DNA from: Branchinecta lynchi
Lineage: Eukaryota > Arthropoda > Branchiopoda > Anostraca > Branchinectidae
DNA: 64,000 bases
Direction of reading: 5' to 3'
NCBI GenBank assembly: GCA_023053575.1
Contig: JAKZAP010000006.1
Span: 14,951,280-15,015,279, forward strand
The number at the start of each line of letters is the position of its first letter. Within the stretch, counting starts at the first letter, position 1. This document shows positions 10,488-22,335 of this stretch, in pieces. The notes below the pieces were generated by a model. The model was not told the DNA's origin, made no database searches, and saw nothing but the letters and a program-made list of their open reading frames with translations. The position numbers and the translations under genes are program-made.

Positions 10488-11810
10488 AACAAGACCAAAG
10501 GTGTCGATGGGATCCCAAAAATCTAAGATTTGATCCAGACAATGGGGCCTTGTCTTCACCATGCCAATCATCAGAGAAAACCGAGTTCAGATTTTCTATC
10601 TACCTATCTATCTATACCTCTATAAGCCATGTCAATGTTGACGATACTGACCGAAACTTCCTGCTTTACTACTGCCAAATTTGCAGTTTCGCCCGAATTC
10701 CGAGCGAACTACTAGTCCAGCAAAAAAAGAAAATTCAGAAACGAAACCGGCGTATCTCCTTATCCGTACAAACAACATCTAATCAACTTTAAACAAAACT
10801 TTGACTTAAAAAAATGCGGGTACAACCGGATTCCAGACTAATTGTATGTCCGGGCGAAAAATGATCATCATGCACAACTAAGCTAAAATAAAAATCAAAT
10901 GTACAGAATCAGCGTCTCTTCTTACCCCTAAATCTATCATCTAATCAACTTCAGACAAAGATTTTGCTTTTAACATATTTTCCGGTTTTGGCCGGATTAC
11001 AGGCGAACTAGTTGTCCGGCGAAAAAATGGTTTTCATCATCGGGTTCAGCATCTCTTCTTACCCCTAAATAAAACATTTAATCAACTTCAAATGAAACTG
11101 TTACTTCGAACCAACTTTCCGGTTTTGGCCGGCTTCCGGACGAACTGCTTGTCCGGCGAGAAAATGATTTTCACCATCATGCGCATGTCTTCTTACCCCT
11201 AAATCAAACATTTAATCAACTTCCAATGAAACTTTTACTTTTAAAAAACTTTCCGGTTTTTGCCGGATTCTGGACGAACTACTTGTCCGGCGAGAAAATG
11301 ATTTTCACCATCATGCTGAGCATGTCTTCTTACCCCATAATCGACTATCACATTAGCTGTTTAAAAATATTTTGTTTGTCCCTTAATCTGAACCCCCTCC
11401 CCCACCCCCAAATATATGGCTACAGAGCCCATCTACGAACTCAACCTTACCCTTGACCCAAACAATCCTCACACCAAGTTTCATCAAAATATCTCATTCC
11501 CTTCGAGAGTTATCATGCTTACAGACGGACGGACGGACGGACAGACGGACGGACGGACAGACGGACGGACGGACAGACGGACGGGCGGACGGACAGACGG
11601 ACGGACAGACGGACGGACAGACGGACGGACGGACGGACGGACTGACAGACGGACGGACGGACGGACAGACGGACGGACGGACAGACGGACGGACGGACAG
11701 ACGGACGGACGGTAAGACGGAAGGACGGACGGTAAGACGGACGGTAAGACGGACGGACGGACGGTAAGACGGACGGACGGACGGTAAGACGGACGGACAG
11801 ACGGACGGAA
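10488..11810 (+). mobile_element. Family A element ending in a long (ACGG)n array, 3' end lost
   Basis: Starts AACAAGACCAAAGGTGTCGA. It has about five monomers (CCGGTTTTGGCCGGATTACAGG, CTTCGAACCAACTTTCCGG and similar), then CCCCTCCCCCACCCCC and CATTCCCTTCGAGAGTTATC. The microsatellite expands to ~290 bp, and the usual CTTACGTTTTGGGATCCC end is missing after it. Confidence 0.75.
11520..11809 (+). repeat. Expanded (ACGG)/(ACAG) tetranucleotide array
   Basis: About 290 bp of ACGG units with interspersed ACAG and later GGTAAGACGG variants. All three plus frames stay open only because the repeat lacks stops. In other family A copies this position holds only 10-50 bp of the same motif. Confidence 0.95.
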
Positions 11811-11916
11811 ACCAGTTTAAAGTTGCATTTTTGCGGATGTAGTTTCACTGTAGGGTAACTATCCTAGTTCCCGAACGTCCTACCTCTCAATGAGTTCGAT
11901 GTTCGGAAATAAAATA

Positions 11917-13127
11917 AACAAGACCAAAGGTGTCGATGGGATCCCAAAAATCTAATATTTGATTCAGACAATCGAGTCTTGTCTTCGCCAGATCCAGTCT
12001 TGGACAGGCTAACTATCAGAAAAAACCAAGTTCAGATATACCTCTATAAACCATATCTATTTTGACGATACTGACCGGGACTTCCTGCCGATTTCCGAGC
12101 GAACTACTAGCCCAGCAAACAAAAAAAAATACAGAAACAAAACCAGCGTATCTCCTTATCCCTATAAAGAACATCTAATCAACTTTGAATAAAAGTTTGA
12201 CTTAAAAAAAAATCCGGTTACAACCGGATTCCGGAAAAATTATATGTCCGGGTAGAAAAAACATCGTCATAAACCGACTCAGCCTCCCTTCTTACCCCTT
12301 AATCTGTCATCTACTCGAACTTTTGCTTTTAACAAATTTTCCGGTTTTGGCCGGATTCCGGGCGAACTACTTGTCCGTCAAGAAAATGATTTTCACCATC
12401 GTCTTCAGCATGTCTTCCTACCCCTAAATTGAACATCTAATCAACTTCAAATAAAACTTTCACTTTTAACAAACTTTCCGGTTTTGGCCGGATTCCGGGC
12501 GAACTACTCGTCCGATGACAAAATGATTTTCCCCATCGTGCTCAGCATGTCTTCTTACCCCATAATCGACTATCAAACTATCAACTCGAAATAAAACTTC
12601 TAATTTTAACAAACTTTCCGGTTTCGGCCGGATTCCGGGCGTACTACTTATCCTTCGAGAAAATGGTTTTCACCGTCGTCTTCAGCATGTCTTCCTACCC
12701 CTAAATCGAACATCTAATCAACTTCAAATAAAACTTTTATTTTTAACAAACTTTCCGGTTTTGGCCGGATTCCGGGCGAACTACTCGTCCGATGACAAAA
12801 TAGTTTTCACCATCGTGCTCAGCATGTCTTCTTACCCCATAATCGACTATCACATTAGCTGTTTCAAAATATTTGGTTTGCCCCTTAATTTAAACCCCCT
12901 CCCCCACCCCTAAATGTAGGGCTACATAGCCCATCTACGAACTTGACTGGTCCGACGACCCAACGAATCCTCACACCAAGTTTCATCAAAATATCTCACT
13001 CCCTTCGAGAGTTATCGTGCTTACAGACGGACGGACAGACGGACGGACGGACGGACGGACGGACGGACAGACGGACAACTTTTGCGATGTCATAGGTATC
13101 CCTCCACTTACGTTTTGGGATCCCAAA
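11917..13127 (+). mobile_element. Family A element, near complete
   Basis: Runs from AACAAGACCAAAGGTGTCGA to CACTTACGTTTTGGGATCCC. At least five monomers are well preserved: three consecutive ones share TTTCCGGTTTTGGCCGGATT, GGGCGAACTACT and TTCAGCATGTCTTCCTACCC. The microsatellite (13021-13075) is ~55 bp. Best single reference copy of family A in the window. Confidence 0.85.
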
Positions 13128-14040
13128 AATCTCTAGCTTCTGATTGCACGCTGGGATAAAATTTTGAAATTCGTGCTTATTATCATTCAGTAATGGTGCG
13201 TTTTCGTCCTTACTCGTTCCGTTCCTCCGTCAACTCGCACTCGAAAAGGAGAAAAGAACCCGAAAGTAAATCTGATACTTGGAAAGAGGTCTTCTGCAAT
13301 TCGTTTGCTTCCCTTTTGCTAAGGTTTAAAATTAAAAATTTTGACACCATTCGGAAGAGGGCATCTTTCTCTGCAATATGTATATCACATTTTATTGATC
13401 GCATCCTATAACATATTAATACAATTTTTGCCGAGGGTACTTTCGTTCGGAAACTGGTTGCATGTGTTTTCCAGTTTCCGAACGAAATCCTCGAATCCCT
13501 ATTTCTGTGGTTTCCGCACGTTTTTTTAGATTCATCTCCTAGGACCGCTCTAATAAATCGTTTATCAAGTTATTTTGCTTATTGTTCAGGCCTGTTAAGA
13601 AAACGGAAAGACTTGGACGTCGATCCGAACGACACATTTCCGGTCCCCAAACGGTCGAAGAAGAATCGTTCGGAAAAACAATCCCGGTTCTCGACCGTAC
13701 GGTCTATGAATCCGAACGAGAAGAATATATGGGATGAACGTTCTGGGAAGTGTTGTACAAGTACCAAGCCTACTCCAGCCAGATAGGCCCTGTAAGCCAA
13801 GATTTAATTTACGTGTGAGATAGGATTGAAAACTACGATAAATCTGTTTTCATCCCGGAATATTAGTTCATATGAAATCTGGCGAAAAAACGACTTATCG
13901 GTACTGTTTATAATTCCTTCCTTCCTTCAAAATATGGCGTTGGGTTCCACCGTTCTGCAGCTCCCTATCCGCCTTGCTGTTGCTTCGATTGGTTTACTGC
14001 TTTCGCACTAAATGGCTTCAATTGGTCGGAGAATCTTGAT
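13128..14040. other. Intergenic, TTCGGAAAC-rich, with a perfect hairpin
   Basis: No recognised gene. Inverted 17-bp arms at 13441-13457 and 13471-13487 (TTTCGTTCGGAAACTGG) flank a 13-nt loop. Related TTCCGAACG/CGTTCGGAA words recur near 11870, 13600-13720 and 14940-15110, suggesting a decayed foldback family. Confidence 0.5.
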
Positions 14041-14044
14041 CATT

Positions 14045-14294
14045 TCACTCTAGATGATTCTTTCTTGGGCTTGGGACAACGGAGTTGTTCTTATGCTTTC
14101 GAAGCTGTGATGGATTCTGTTTCTCTCGCAGAAAAGGGTGATGTGATGTTGTCTCTTCCACTGGAGTTCTTCGGGCATTCAAACAGCAGGTGTTGGGGAG
14201 TTTCGTCTTGGGAGTTGCGGAGTCTGCAGCGGGGGGTGTGGTGGAGTCCCCATTCAAACAGAGTCTTGTTCATTAGGGTAGCGGCTGTGGTCAA
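14045..14294 (-). pseudogene. LINE C-terminal fragment (HLLFECP-type zinc tail)
   Basis: The minus frame reads HTPRCRLRNSQDETPQHLLF then ECPKN, the Cys/His tail found after reverse transcriptase in Jockey/I-like non-LTR elements (C..C....E.P.HLLF.C). No RT catalytic region is nearby, so this is a fragment. Confidence 0.55.
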
Positions 14295-14446
14295 GTGGTT
14301 CGAGTTTTGAAGATCTTACATTCTGAATTGATCTTTTTGGTTTACTGTGCTTGGTCCATACTATGGACAAAGTCAGGTGAAGAGCAGAAATTCAGTAGGC
14401 CTTGTGTATTCAGTAGGCCTCGTGTTGTAGCTTCTTCCAACTGAGG

Positions 14447-14540
14447 TCATCTCTGGAGACTGATGACTTCATATCATCCTCTCTGGAAGCTGATGACTTC
14501 ATATCATCCTCTCTGGAGGCTGATACGACTTCATATCATC
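14447..14540. repeat. ~30-bp minisatellite, about three copies
   Basis: Successive units CTGGAAGCTGATGACTTCAT with the linker ATCATCCTCT and small changes; the last unit has a two-base insertion. An 18-bp direct duplication (TTCAGTAGGCCT) lies just upstream. Confidence 0.8.
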
Positions 14541-16430
14541 ATCCAATTTCAACCACTAATTTTCTGTGGGAACATTATCGTAACAATACTTATCCTGTGT
14601 CATAGGAGGATATAAATTACATACCTGTTCGATAAAAACTAAACTTGGTTAACAAATATTTTTTTAGAATACTGAAATTTCACGCCTAATTACCAAAACA
14701 AAATACTGAAACTTACTTTCCGCCTTAGTTTGTCGTTTCATTAACAATGAATGATGTTGTTTCATTAACGATGAATGAAACGGCAGTTCAACCGAACAAA
14801 GAAAAAATCTTATTCTCGGCAGTAAACAGAGTTATACAAAATATACTTGAAGTAAAACAATGGTTGGAATGACGAAAACGAACACAACTAACCTTCAACT
14901 AGTGTTAAGCAGGTGCTGCGGCTATGAAGACACACTTTGCTGTTTGGAAACTGAACCGACAATCAGTTTCGGTTTTGATTCTAAATTCGGTAACTGAAAC
15001 GAAAAATTCGGGAACTGGAGCATGGGTTCCGAACATAGGTTTCCGAACGGTTTTCTGAACTCTTGGGCATTCGGAAACCGAGAAATGCTACTGTAGTTCG
15101 GAAAAAGTACTGTTATCACCATCCGCTTCAAACTGGAAAGGTGGCACATACCAGTAAGTAAGCCAGTTTTACAGAGAATGATCAGTTGATGAGAGTTTTC
15201 TTCTATCTGCTCGGGGAAATTTATTGCAATTTTTTAAAAAGAAATCTGCCAGTAAATTTGAAAATCATTCGGGAACACCCTAGCTTTGGGTGCTTTTGTT
15301 ATGGTTATGATGGTACAGTACGTCGAATGCACAAATAAAATCACTTTCCCAGCTAAACAGGAGTACACCAAACTACAGCGACACCTAGGCCACACCTGAG
15401 GCTGAGTGAAACTACACCTGAAAAACTGCAACTTAACTTAAGTTGTCAGCAAAGAACTTTTTTAAACCTAAAAAGTCACGTCCAAATCAGTAAGCTTCTG
15501 TTCGTCAAAAAACAAAAGTTTGTTACATCCGTAAATCGGAACTGAATAATTTTAAATACAGAGACAAACCTATGTTCCTTGTCTTGACAAACCTGTGTTC
15601 CTTGTCTTGGTTCAAGCATGTCATTTAATGTGACAACGACTTTTTTTGCTGTAAATTTGGAACAAATATCTTTGTGTCTACTGTATGTATGGCCACAAAT
15701 TTGCCACTTTATTTAAATAACAGATTTGTCATTTCATAGGTAGTCTCGAGTCTTCTATTCTGCAGCAAGCCGGTAAACAGCAAGCAGGTAAGCAACTAAG
15801 CACCTTTTGTGGTCCAGGATCAGCCGGCATCTACAACCACCATCATGAAGTATATCTGAAAAGCAGATTCTTGTCCTTAAAGTAAAATGCCTTAGGCAAG
15901 CCTAGGGGTTTGCCTGGGTTTGCTTAGGCTATGCGAATGTTGTAGCTCCAAATTTGAAACTCACAGGAAAAACTAGGGAAACTCCAATTCCCACAATGTG
16001 AGAGGGTAGTGGACTACGCTGTAATCCTTTCACCACTTTGACGTCAAATTCGTCTTTTCAGAGGTTCAGGTTCAGGGAAACACATTCTTGCTTCTCATTT
16101 TGAAATTACCGCCAGCATCCGAAATGGGACACCACTCAAATGGTTACTAAACGCTCTTTGACTAAACGAAAGGGCTTCGTAGCTTCGATGCTTGTGGTAG
16201 TCAACAAAATCCAAGTTGATGTTGATGCCTTTAGCTTTTCGCTGAAGTGTTCACTCCCTAGCTAGTAGTTTTGAGTTTTGACCTGATTCTCTAATCCCTG
16301 CTGGAATTATCTGCATAGGCTATTGAATTATAGCACTAGCCTTAGCAATGAAACTTTGTTTGGTAAGTCAGCATATCTTATTGCTTATGCAGTTCCAAAA
16401 GAGACCATTATTCTGGCCTCAAGTAGGCTA
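14541..16430. other. Intergenic, AT-rich, no gene recognised
   Basis: Scattered short open frames without recognisable protein. 14940-15110 holds clustered TTCGGTAAC/GGTTTCCGAAC words in both orientations. I see no splice-linked exon chain. Confidence 0.4.
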
Positions 16431-16615
16431 AGCCAAGGTGAAGGAAACAAACCTGTAAAAAATAACTATACTTATTACAAGTTTGTTTCATTCCCAAGGC
16501 GTTGACCCTGAACATTGACAGCCTGATGAGGACCCTTGCCAAGAAGGGCCAAAATATCGCTGATGAAGCATCATAGCTGACGTATCCGTTGTACACATTA
16601 TTTAAATATATTTCG
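16431..16615 (+). mobile_element. Solo PLE end with mutated hammerhead core
   Basis: Carries the PLE terminal block: GGAAACAAACCTGTA then an inverted TACAAGTTTGTTTCATT, ACAGC at 16518-16522, CUGAUGAG, CCCUU/AAGGG, and GUAUCC GUUGU at 16583-16592. The GAAA of the core is AAAA here, which should abolish cleavage. Confidence 0.6.
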
Positions 16616-16739
16616 TAATTTCAGTGACTTCAATATGTATGCCCTGTTCAACAGAAACATTGGCATTTTTCTGGCAAATTATTCCTTTACGAAAGCATTT
16701 CTAAATATATTTGATAGTGCAGAACCGATAACCTACGTC

Positions 16740-16925
16740 AGCTGAATTTTATTAAAGCTATGTCTTGGGCCCATCTTGGCTAGGGTCCTCCTCAGGCTCA
16801 AAACTACTCAGAAACTGCTCAACTCAAGTTGGAAAATTAACTTGTGGGTTCCCCACAAGTTCGTGGGTTTCATTATCAAGTTCACTATCAAATATGATTC
16901 GCAGTCAGCTTGGGCTGAAGGAATG
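16740..16925 (-). mobile_element. Diverged PLE end
   Basis: Reverse strand resembles the second PLE end type at 38045-38180 (GTCAGCTGAATTTTATTAAAG, CCTCAGGCTCAA). It finishes at GCAGTCAGCTTGGGCTGAAG, the same outer word as at 39700. The hAT-type MITE follows directly. Confidence 0.5.
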
Positions 16926-16935
16926 TGTATTGTAG

Positions 16936-17258
16936 CAGTCAACCACAAATCCCTGATTTTTGGATACTCTATGCCAAACCTTGGGTATATCTAGCATCTG
17001 GCATAGCCTATGCCTAATGCTGGATACCCTATGCCAAATGCTGGATACCTGTTGGTAACCTAACCCTGACCTACCACAATATAAAAGGGTTCTGATTGGT
17101 TGATTTTTAGCTTCACTCAAATCATCAATATTTTACTGGGTTAAAGTATCCAGTACCTGGCACAGTGTATCCAGCGTTAGCCATAGGGTATGCCAAAAGC
17201 TAGACATATCCAACGTTTGACATAGGGTATCCAAAAATCAGGGGTTTGTGGTTGACTG
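16936..17258. mobile_element. hAT-type MITE, 323 bp
   Basis: The inverted ends begin CAGTCAACCACAAA and match for about 45 bp with few differences. An exact 8-bp duplication TATTGTAG flanks it (16928-16935 and 17259-17266). CAG-type ends with 8-bp duplication define the hAT superfamily. The interior has several GGATACCCTATGCCAAA-like words and no transposase. Confidence 0.85.
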
Positions 17259-17266
17259 TATTGTAG

Positions 17267-19035
17267 CCTGTACATTTCTAAACAATTAAACACTAAAATT
17301 TGACCAACCTTTGATTAGAATTTTCTCTCAACAAAAGGTTACAGTGCTGTTACAACGTTCCTTTTTTTTGCAAGTGCCATGACTTTGGTGTGACAAATAA
17401 AATAAAGTGTCTGATTTGAATTTTTCAATCAACATGTTCCAATTCCAATGGGTTCAAATTTCAATGTTTTACCTTAGTCTACCTACAATATCACTAGGCT
17501 ATGTTAATGGTCTACACTGTATGGACAATAGCCTAAATCTACCACAAAAGCAGGATTTTCTGATAAGCTAAGCCATGCCATGCATTGTGTCCAACAGCAT
17601 TTGACTGTATGCTATGGCTGTCAGAGGCATTACTAGTCAAAAATGTTTTTGGGGAGCCAAGGTATTTACCAACTGGCTGGTTGTTTAAACCAACTATTTT
17701 TCAGAAAAAGTTACTATTTTTGAGAAAAATCATTATTTTTTTCAGAAAATCAACTATTAAAAAAAGCAAACTTTCTCGCATATTGTTTAGTTTTATTGCT
17801 TGACTAATAACTTTGGGGGGCGTCCCCTCCCCCCCCCCATAAATGATGCCTCTAATGGCAGGATATCACAAAAGCGGGTGCTTAAAGTTGGGTATATCTG
17901 CAGTCTGCTATGGGTTTGGTACACTTAGCGTTGTTGGATGACCATGCTCAAATGCTGGGGCTTGGTCCTCATCCCTAGTAACTTAAGAAATTTCTATTTT
18001 CATTCACTTGGTGTGACAAAAGTAAACTACCAATCAATGAAATTAGCTGAAGTAGCTAATTAAGGGCTCTAAGAACACTCAAATGGTTGTTTGGATCTTC
18101 ATTTATCCATTTTGCCCAAAACTGCACTGCTTGAAGCTAACTAATATTAGACTATATATATGATTAATTAGCCTATCTGTACGGTAGTCATAATGTCACA
18201 GTAATTAAAGACAAAAAGTAAAATAATTAGGCCAAAACTGGACTAAAAAATAATTAGGCCATAGACATCAAACACAGCTGCAGCTGCATGCGACCAGTTT
18301 TCAATTAGTGAGTTTGTCTGTATACAGGAAAATCAATTGATCCAAATGTTGCTTGTGTTTTATGGTGGGAAAACTTGATCTGTAGGCTATGGAATATTCT
18401 TAACTAACCCCATTCAAATATTGATAAGAAAATGGATTGAAAAAGTAACCATCTCTAGTTCTTTTTTGTTGGCTTGGGTGCCCAGCATTTAATAATAATA
18501 ATAATATATTGCAAAAAAAAAGGCCACAAAGCCTCTACAAGAGGCTTGCTGTATCCTGTATTTGCTGTATCCTGTCAGGATTGGTATAGCCTGGTGGGAT
18601 TAGATTAAGTTAAGGCATGGAGTTAAGGATGTAGTGCACTCTAACTCAATGAAGCATTGGTGATTTGAGTGGAATCAAATTCACAAATTAACCATTTTAA
18701 CGAATTTGTTGGGTCAAGCTGTCAAAGCGTTTGGTATACCCCAACTGGCTTCGATTTAGGCTGTATGAGATATAACCAGCCATTGATCCGGCATGGTTCC
18801 AGGCTGAAAGGGAACTGAAATGGTTGATTTGGAATTTCCAGTTTGTCTTATTATCTTCCTATATTTGAGAATATCTGAGTTTCCAGTGATCAGGTGTCCC
18901 ACTTGTGGCGTGACAACAGTTAAATTGGAACTCAACACAATTGTAGTAACTCAATCGCAACCCTTCCTCCACCCTTAACTAGATAGGCCGTGCAATTCCA
19001 CCAATCAAGGCTCCCCGATGAAAAATTTCTCTCAA
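17267..19035. other. Intergenic, no gene recognised
   Basis: AT-rich sequence with short poly-purine and (AAT)n runs (18489-18507) and a C tract near 17822-17840. No supported coding region. Confidence 0.4.
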
Positions 19036-19038
19036 AAT

Positions 19039-19295
19039 AGTACTATGAAGTAGTACGAAAAAGTTGCATGTAGTACTAACGATGCTACTACATACTTCTA
19101 CTTCAAGTCTACCGTGTTACTGCATACTACTATATGCTACTATTAGCAAGACTGGATGCGACTATAACAAGATAATGCTACTGGATACTACTACATAAGA
19201 TTGGACCCGTCTGAGGCACATTGAATGATAGTATTCTTTGCTATTACATAGTATTACATGCAACGTTTTCGTACTACTACCATAGTAGGCTACTA
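19039..19295. mobile_element. TIR element with GTAGTAC-rich interior
   Basis: The left arm AGTAGTACGAAAAAGTTGCA is mirrored at right (the complement of AGTAGTACGAAAACGTTGCA) with about 25 of 28 bases matching, and more pairing outside. The centre repeats CTACTACAT/ATACTACT words. No coding potential; target duplication not resolved. Confidence 0.6.
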
Positions 19296-19309
19296 CGCAG
19301 GCTACAAAT

Positions 19310-19800
19310 TTGTCATCGGGTCAGCACCGAAAGAGGTTCCACTGGACCCAGAAGATGCATCTGTTTCTTGACAAGTTCTGGGGAATTGACTCTGTCACAA
19401 CCAGTTTCGAGATGGGGGGAGGCCTGGGGGGCAGCTGCGCTCCCACGAAAAATCCTGTCGGTGTCGCACCGACAGGAACCACGAAGGACCTACAAAACAT
19501 TTTCATGATTACGCTTTTGATACCGACTAAAGTTCTGTCAGTAAATCAGGAAACTTCTTGTTGGGAAATCGGCAGCGTTTGTAAGTGCGGAGACGGTGTG
19601 CGAATTCAGTTTTCAGTACCGACAAGAGCACTGACAAATAATTTCCTCGTTCCATTTCTGATATCTATAAAAGCTCTATCGGTAATCAGGAAACTTCTTG
19701 TCTAGAAATCGGAATTTTGTGTCGGTGCGGAGATGATACCGACAAATGCCTTGCCAATGAAACCCAGGATGGGGCCGAGATCCTGATTTCGGGTGTTTTT
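19310..19800. repeat. Two diverged ~150-bp direct repeats and a perfect hairpin
   Basis: Blocks near 19515-19605 and 19660-19745 share AATCAGGAAACTTCTTGT and TGCGGAGA. A 10-bp perfect stem with a 3-nt loop lies at 19454-19476 (CCTGTCGGTG / CACCGACAGG). The 131-codon open frame crossing it has no recognisable protein features. Confidence 0.5.
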
Positions 19801-19802
19801 CG

Positions 19803-20811
19803 TTTTTGGGATCCCAACACGGAAGTGGAGGGATACATATGACATCGCAAAAGTTGTCCGTCTGTCCGCACGATAACTCTCGAAGGGATTGAGATATTCT
19901 GAGGAAACTTGGTGGGAGGATCCTTTGGGTCAAAGCACCTACAGGTCAAGTTCGAAGATCTGCTCTGTAGCCCTATATTTGAGGGTGATTTTTAAATTAA
20001 GGGGCGAAAAAAATATTTTTTTAAAGCTACTGAGATAGTTGATTTAGCGGTAAGGAGACATGCTGAAGTCGAATATGAAATTTATTTTTTCGCCGGACAA
20101 ATAGTTCACCCGGAATCCGGCAAAAAACGGAAAATTTGTGAAAAGTAAAAGTTTAGTATGAAGCTGGTTAGAGGTTCGATTTAGGGTCAAGGAGACGTGC
20201 TGAGTCCGAAAATGAAATTTATTTTCTCGCCGAACAATTACTTCGGCTGGAATCCGGCCAAAACCGGAGAATTTGTTAAAAGTAAAAGTTTTATTTAAAT
20301 TTGATAAGATATTCGATTTGCGGGTAAGAAGACATGCTGAATTCGCATATGACAATCATTTTCTCACCGGATGTATAGATCGCTCGGAATCCGGCTGAAA
20401 CCGGAAAATTTGTTAAAAGCAAAAGTTTAATCTGAAGTTAATTAAAGGTTGGATGTATGGGTAAGGAGACATGCTGAATTCGTTTTTGAGCTTTATTTTT
20501 TTTTGCCAGACAAGTAGTTTGTCCGGAATCCGGCCGAAACCTGAAGTTGGGCAGAAGTAAGAAAGGAAGGAGATATGACGTAGGCTATATGGTAAACCAT
20601 ATGCTGAATCCATATTTGAATATTTGACAGAGCAAAACCGATATCTGAATATATCAGCTGGCGTATCCGGTTTGCAATGTCAAATACGAACTTGGTCTTC
20701 TCCGATTATTACCATTGGCCTTAACCTGTTTTTAGATATTTAAAGTAAAATTGCTTAAGAAGTCTATTGAAGACCGAATTGTCGGGAGCAAATATTAAAA
20801 TTTTTGGGATC
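19803..20811 (-). mobile_element. Family A element, 5' end cut by a PLE insertion
   Basis: The 3' palindrome reads GTTTTTGGGATCCCAACAC, followed by GTCCGTCTGTCC and four to five monomers. It ends abruptly at TTTTTGGGATC| where the PLE end AATATTCTTTGAGCCCAAGC begins. Confidence 0.75.
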
Positions 20812-21010
20812 AATATTCTTTGAGCCCAAGCTGACTTTGAAACATTTATTCAAACAATGTTTACAACGGATACGTCAGCTACGATTCTTCGTCAGCGATA
20901 TTTCGGCCCTTCTTGGCAACGGTCCTCGTCAGGCTGTCAATCCTCTGGTTCAACTTCGGGGAAGGAAACAAACCTGTAATAAATAACTGAAGCTTCTATC
21001 AACTATAAAT
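20812..21010 (-). mobile_element. PLE end with intact hammerhead-like block
   Basis: Near-identical to 8946-9110. It holds the ribozyme-like block at 20873-20937 and then AACAAACCTGTAATAAATAACT. Nothing of the PLE protein follows. Confidence 0.7.
20873..20937 (-). ncRNA. Candidate hammerhead ribozyme in PLE end
   Basis: The minus strand has ACAGC, CUGACGAG, a stem II with one mismatched pair (CCGUU/AAGGG), CGAAA, GUAUC, C and GUUGU. All core bases are kept. Same fold as at 8993-9067. Confidence 0.5.
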
Positions 21011-21225
21011 ATCTTATTAAAGTAAATTATCTTCAAATACCACTATAATGAAAAAACTAACAACTTTTAGTTTTCTGATTTATCAACGAGCATTTTCCAG
21101 TCAACAGAACAAGAAGTCTTCACACTGACTAACAGTTCACAATTACTGAATGTAAGAACACTATTGTTGTCCATTCCAGGTGTAAACGGAAAGAAAAAGA
21201 GAGTTTTCCGGTCACCGTATCGAAC

Positions 21226-21790
21226 AATACCAAAGGTTTCGATGGGATCCCCAGCCCCACCTTCACCCACGGACGTCAGATCCGGTTCGGGCCTAAAGCT
21301 ACATGTCTAGGTCCCATGAATGTTATACCTTTTAAGTATCAGCCCAAGCTCTCCATCCCTTCGGCCCCTAGGCCTACGCGTATTACAACATTTCCGAGAC
21401 CTCCCTAAAACACTGCCCTCAGATGCGGATAAATGAAACATCTTGGGTAAGTTTCATTCGAATCCAAGCACCCGAATGAACCCGTTTTGTTTGTGAGGCG
21501 TACCACAAAATTACTCCAACCCCCCCCCCCCTTCAAACTTCCCTCACAGTTGTTGGATTGGACTCGACATAGAAGCAGCAAATTTAGGGCATCTACTCCT
21601 ATCATCCACCAAGTTTCCGTAGAATCGGATTGGTTGTCATAAGATCCCGGCTTCCTCCTCACTCGATCTGTCTCCATCCCCACGGATGATCGGGAAGTTT
21701 CATGAGTATTAAGTCGGTTATCTATACGTCTGCCAAGTTTCCTCCCTACCTTGTGCTAGTCCTAGCTTACCAACTACAACAATTGGGCAG
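21226..21790 (+). repeat. Family B-like monomers behind a family A 5' end word
   Basis: Starts ACCAAAGGTTTCGATGGGAT (family A 5' word), then continues as C-rich family B-like monomers: AAGTTTCATTCGAATCC, a CCCCCCCCCC tract, CCAAGTTTCCGTAGAATCGG. Boundaries are unclear. Confidence 0.45.
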
Positions 21791-21881
21791 ACTAACGGAG
21801 TGACTCTTTTGGGCGGATTCGGGATGGACGACAACAAAAATAAGTTCAGGTGTGGGTTCACCAAGCCCTCTTATCCCTTAA

Positions 21882-22335
21882 AGTTTAACCGAAAAGGGCT
21901 AGGATACGACAATCTAGTTACCCATCACTTGTTCACTTAAATAATCTTGAAAACCCGATGAAAAAGCGTTAGTTTGTTTTTCTGATATTTCCAAATAACC
22001 GATTATCCCATTGTGCTTGCCGCTCTTCCCGTTTTTGTGATAGCTCTATGGTGCCTGGAAAATTTGGCAACAACACCAGCAGCGTAGGAATAAATAAATT
22101 GTGTATTTGCCATATCTGACCTCAAGCAAAATATGAGCTTGCAAAATCACATTTGGTCGACAGTTTAAATTTTCGCGGGCGAATTGTGGACGGATTTACC
22201 ATGGGAAAGCGTCCACATTTCCAACGTCCCTACTGAAGACTACTGTGGACAGAATGAAAATCCCCAATGTGTGTTGTAATAATTCAATGTATTTGAATCT
22301 AAGATGTAAAACTAAGTTGCCTGTTCAGTTAAGCT
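21882..22335. mobile_element. piggyBac-like MITE, copy 2
   Basis: TTAA flanks at 21878-21881 and 22336-22339; ends AGTTTAACCGAA and the complement of AGCTTAACTGAA. Inverted relative to 1466-1942. The two copies differ mainly in a central ~80-bp block. It also sits in repeat sequence: a family A 3' fragment follows. Confidence 0.75.

Noticed and set aside
11416..11848. Open frames of ~100 codons rich in TDGR/TDGQ or RPSVRPSV
   Set aside because: They are translations of the ACGG/ACAG microsatellite in all frames, without start context or homology.
13193..13411. 72-codon open frame MVRFRPYSFR...
   Set aside because: No homology recognised, overlaps an opposite-strand frame of similar length, no supporting context.
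18480..18510. (AAT)n and A runs as a retroposon tail
   Set aside because: No recognisable element body upstream and no flanking duplication.
19310..19705. 131-codon open frame
   Set aside because: Covers two direct repeats and a hairpin; no protein features recognised and no splice links.
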